Assembly (NCBI GenBank): GCA_035513275.1 | Contig: DATKCJ010000009.1 | Span: forward strand, 1 to 6,030 | Direction of reading: 5' to 3' | Source of the DNA: DATKCJ01 sp035513275 | GTDB taxonomy: Bacteria; Verrucomicrobiota; Verrucomicrobiia; Opitutales; Opitutaceae | Length of the DNA: 6,030 nt | Shown: piece by piece, positions 5,658 through 6,030 of the stretch | How the letters are laid out: the number at the start of each line of letters is the position of its first letter | Position numbering within the stretch: the first letter of the stretch is position 1 | The notes under the pieces: model-generated | The model's database searches: none | What the model saw: only the letters and a program-made list of their open reading frames with translations | What the model was told of the DNA's origin: nothing | Made by a program: the position numbers and the translations under genes

Positions 5658-5747
5658 GTCGGGCGTTGCTCCTTCGCTGAAGCTTCGGCGGACAGGAAAG
5701 CCCGACCCACAATCGGATCGGAATGTGGGTCGGGCTTTACGCCCGAC
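5658..5747. repeat. Composite palindromic repeat with alternating GTCGGGC / GCCCGAC
   Basis: Four alternating copies of a 7-base word and its complement occur: GTCGGGC (5658-5664), GCCCGAC (5700-5706), GTCGGGC (5729-5735) and GCCCGAC (5741-5747). The middle pair extends to perfect 15-bp arms (5697-5711 and 5724-5738) around a 12-base loop. Between the first pair is a near-palindrome, gctgaagcttcggc (5675-5688). The last pair forms an alternative 7-bp hairpin that competes with the long one. The arrangement resembles REP or MITE-like elements, and it overlaps the 3' end of the DNA glycosylase gene. Confidence 0.7.
5697..5738. terminator. Likely bidirectional terminator between convergent genes
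   Basis: The 15-bp perfect stem AAAGCCCGACCCACA / TGTGGGTCGGGCTTT lies 60 bp after the YiiX-like stop codon and reaches into the end of the convergent glycosylase gene. Each arm ends in TTT on the transcript leaving it, which is only a short U tract. Position and symmetry favour a two-way terminator derived from the repeat. Termination strength is inferred. Confidence 0.5.
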
Positions 5748-6030
5748 TGCCTCTCCGCCTCTCCCACGAAAACAGATACTGTTGCGCGAGGCCGGCGCAC
5801 GGGCCGAACACTTCGCGGCCGCGCTCGGCCAGTTTCGACGGCGCCGATTTGAGCACGTAGTGGCGCGCCAGCGCTTTCATCACCCACACATCGACGGGAA
5901 ATGCTTCGAGCCTTGCCGCGCCGAAGAGGAGAGTGCAGTCCGCGATCTTAGGACCGACGCCTGGCAGCAGAATCAGTCGCTCGCGCGCCTCGACGTAGGG
6001 GAGGGTGCGCGTCTCTTCGAGCCAGCCTGG
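5737..6030 (-). CDS. OGG1-type 8-oxoguanine DNA glycosylase, C-terminal part (N-terminus outside window)
   Basis: Reading the minus strand from 6030 gives 97 codons before a TAA at 5739-5737; the start lies beyond the window. The segment has the helix-hairpin-helix LLPGVGPKIADC, whose Lys (28th visible residue) corresponds to the Schiff-base Lys of OGG1. It also has LEAFPVDVWVMKAL, whose Asp (47th) is the catalytic acid. The C-terminus carries FGPCAGLAQQYLFSW. This order of HhH, PVDV and GP-AG-AQ-YLF is typical of OGG1 and bacterial OGG-like glycosylase/AP lyases, which remove 8-oxoguanine from DNA. The final RRRGSRA tail is unusual: its last codons and the stop codon lie in the palindromic repeat at 5658-5747, so the native tail may have been replaced. 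The frame does not appear as a complete open frame because the start is missing. Confidence 0.88.
   Translation of the reverse strand, partial: PGWLEETRTLPYVEARERLILLPGVGPKIADCTLLFGAARLEAFPVDVWVMKALARHYVLKSAPSKLAERGREVFGPCAGLAQQYLFSWERRRGSRA

Noticed and set aside
5495..5887. Minus-strand frame of 130 codons across the 3' intergenic region
   Set aside because: It runs through the palindromic repeat and overlaps both the YiiX-like gene and the glycosylase in wrong frames. The glycosylase frame (stop at 5737) carries the recognisable HhH and PVDV motifs.

Overview
This 6,030-base window is GC-rich chromosomal DNA from a bacterium that I cannot name with certainty. The zf-HC2 anti-sigma protein, the Trp/Arg/Tyr-rich secreted protein, the OGG1-type glycosylase and the interspersed palindromes remind me most of Verrucomicrobiota (Opitutaceae-like). 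That is an impression from family resemblance, not a demonstrated placement. Coding density is high and no gene-free stretch reaches 300 bases. I see no rRNA, tRNA, CRISPR array, transposase or phage gene.

Layout. Positions 1-201 are non-coding downstream sequence with a degenerate palindromic repeat of the 'aagctca...gagcggagtcga' type. Five genes then run leftward (minus strand). In transcription order these are an ECF sigma factor (3895-3314), a small secreted protein of unknown function coupled to it by an ATGA overlap (3317-2883), a secreted Tyr/Arg/Asp-rich protein with WXXGXW-like repeats (2763-2344), a membrane zf-HC2 anti-sigma factor (2218-1667) and an M20 metallodipeptidase (1584-202). 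Two genes run rightward from the opposite side of the sigma gene's promoter: a cytoplasmic glycerophosphodiester phosphodiesterase (4014-4817) and, 30 bp later, a YiiX-like permuted papain-fold hydrolase (4848-5636). The right end holds the C-terminal part of an OGG1-type DNA glycosylase on the minus strand (5737 to beyond 6030), convergent with the YiiX-like gene across a strong palindromic repeat.

How the genes may work together. The central block looks like a self-contained envelope-signalling ECF module. The sigma gene is preceded by GGAACC-N16-CGTC, the form expected of an autoregulated ECF promoter. The Tyr/Arg-rich gene has TGAATA-N16-CGTC at the same spacing, and the two -10 regions share 13 of 15 bases. 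The sigma factor would then drive itself, its coupled secreted partner and the block with the Tyr/Arg-rich protein and the anti-sigma factor, which would close a negative feedback loop. The unusual point is that two exported proteins of unknown function lie between sigma and anti-sigma.

Two genes, the anti-sigma factor and the DNA glycosylase, end inside perfect palindromes. In the glycosylase the stop codon itself lies in the palindrome, which suggests that palindromic elements remodelled these C-termini.
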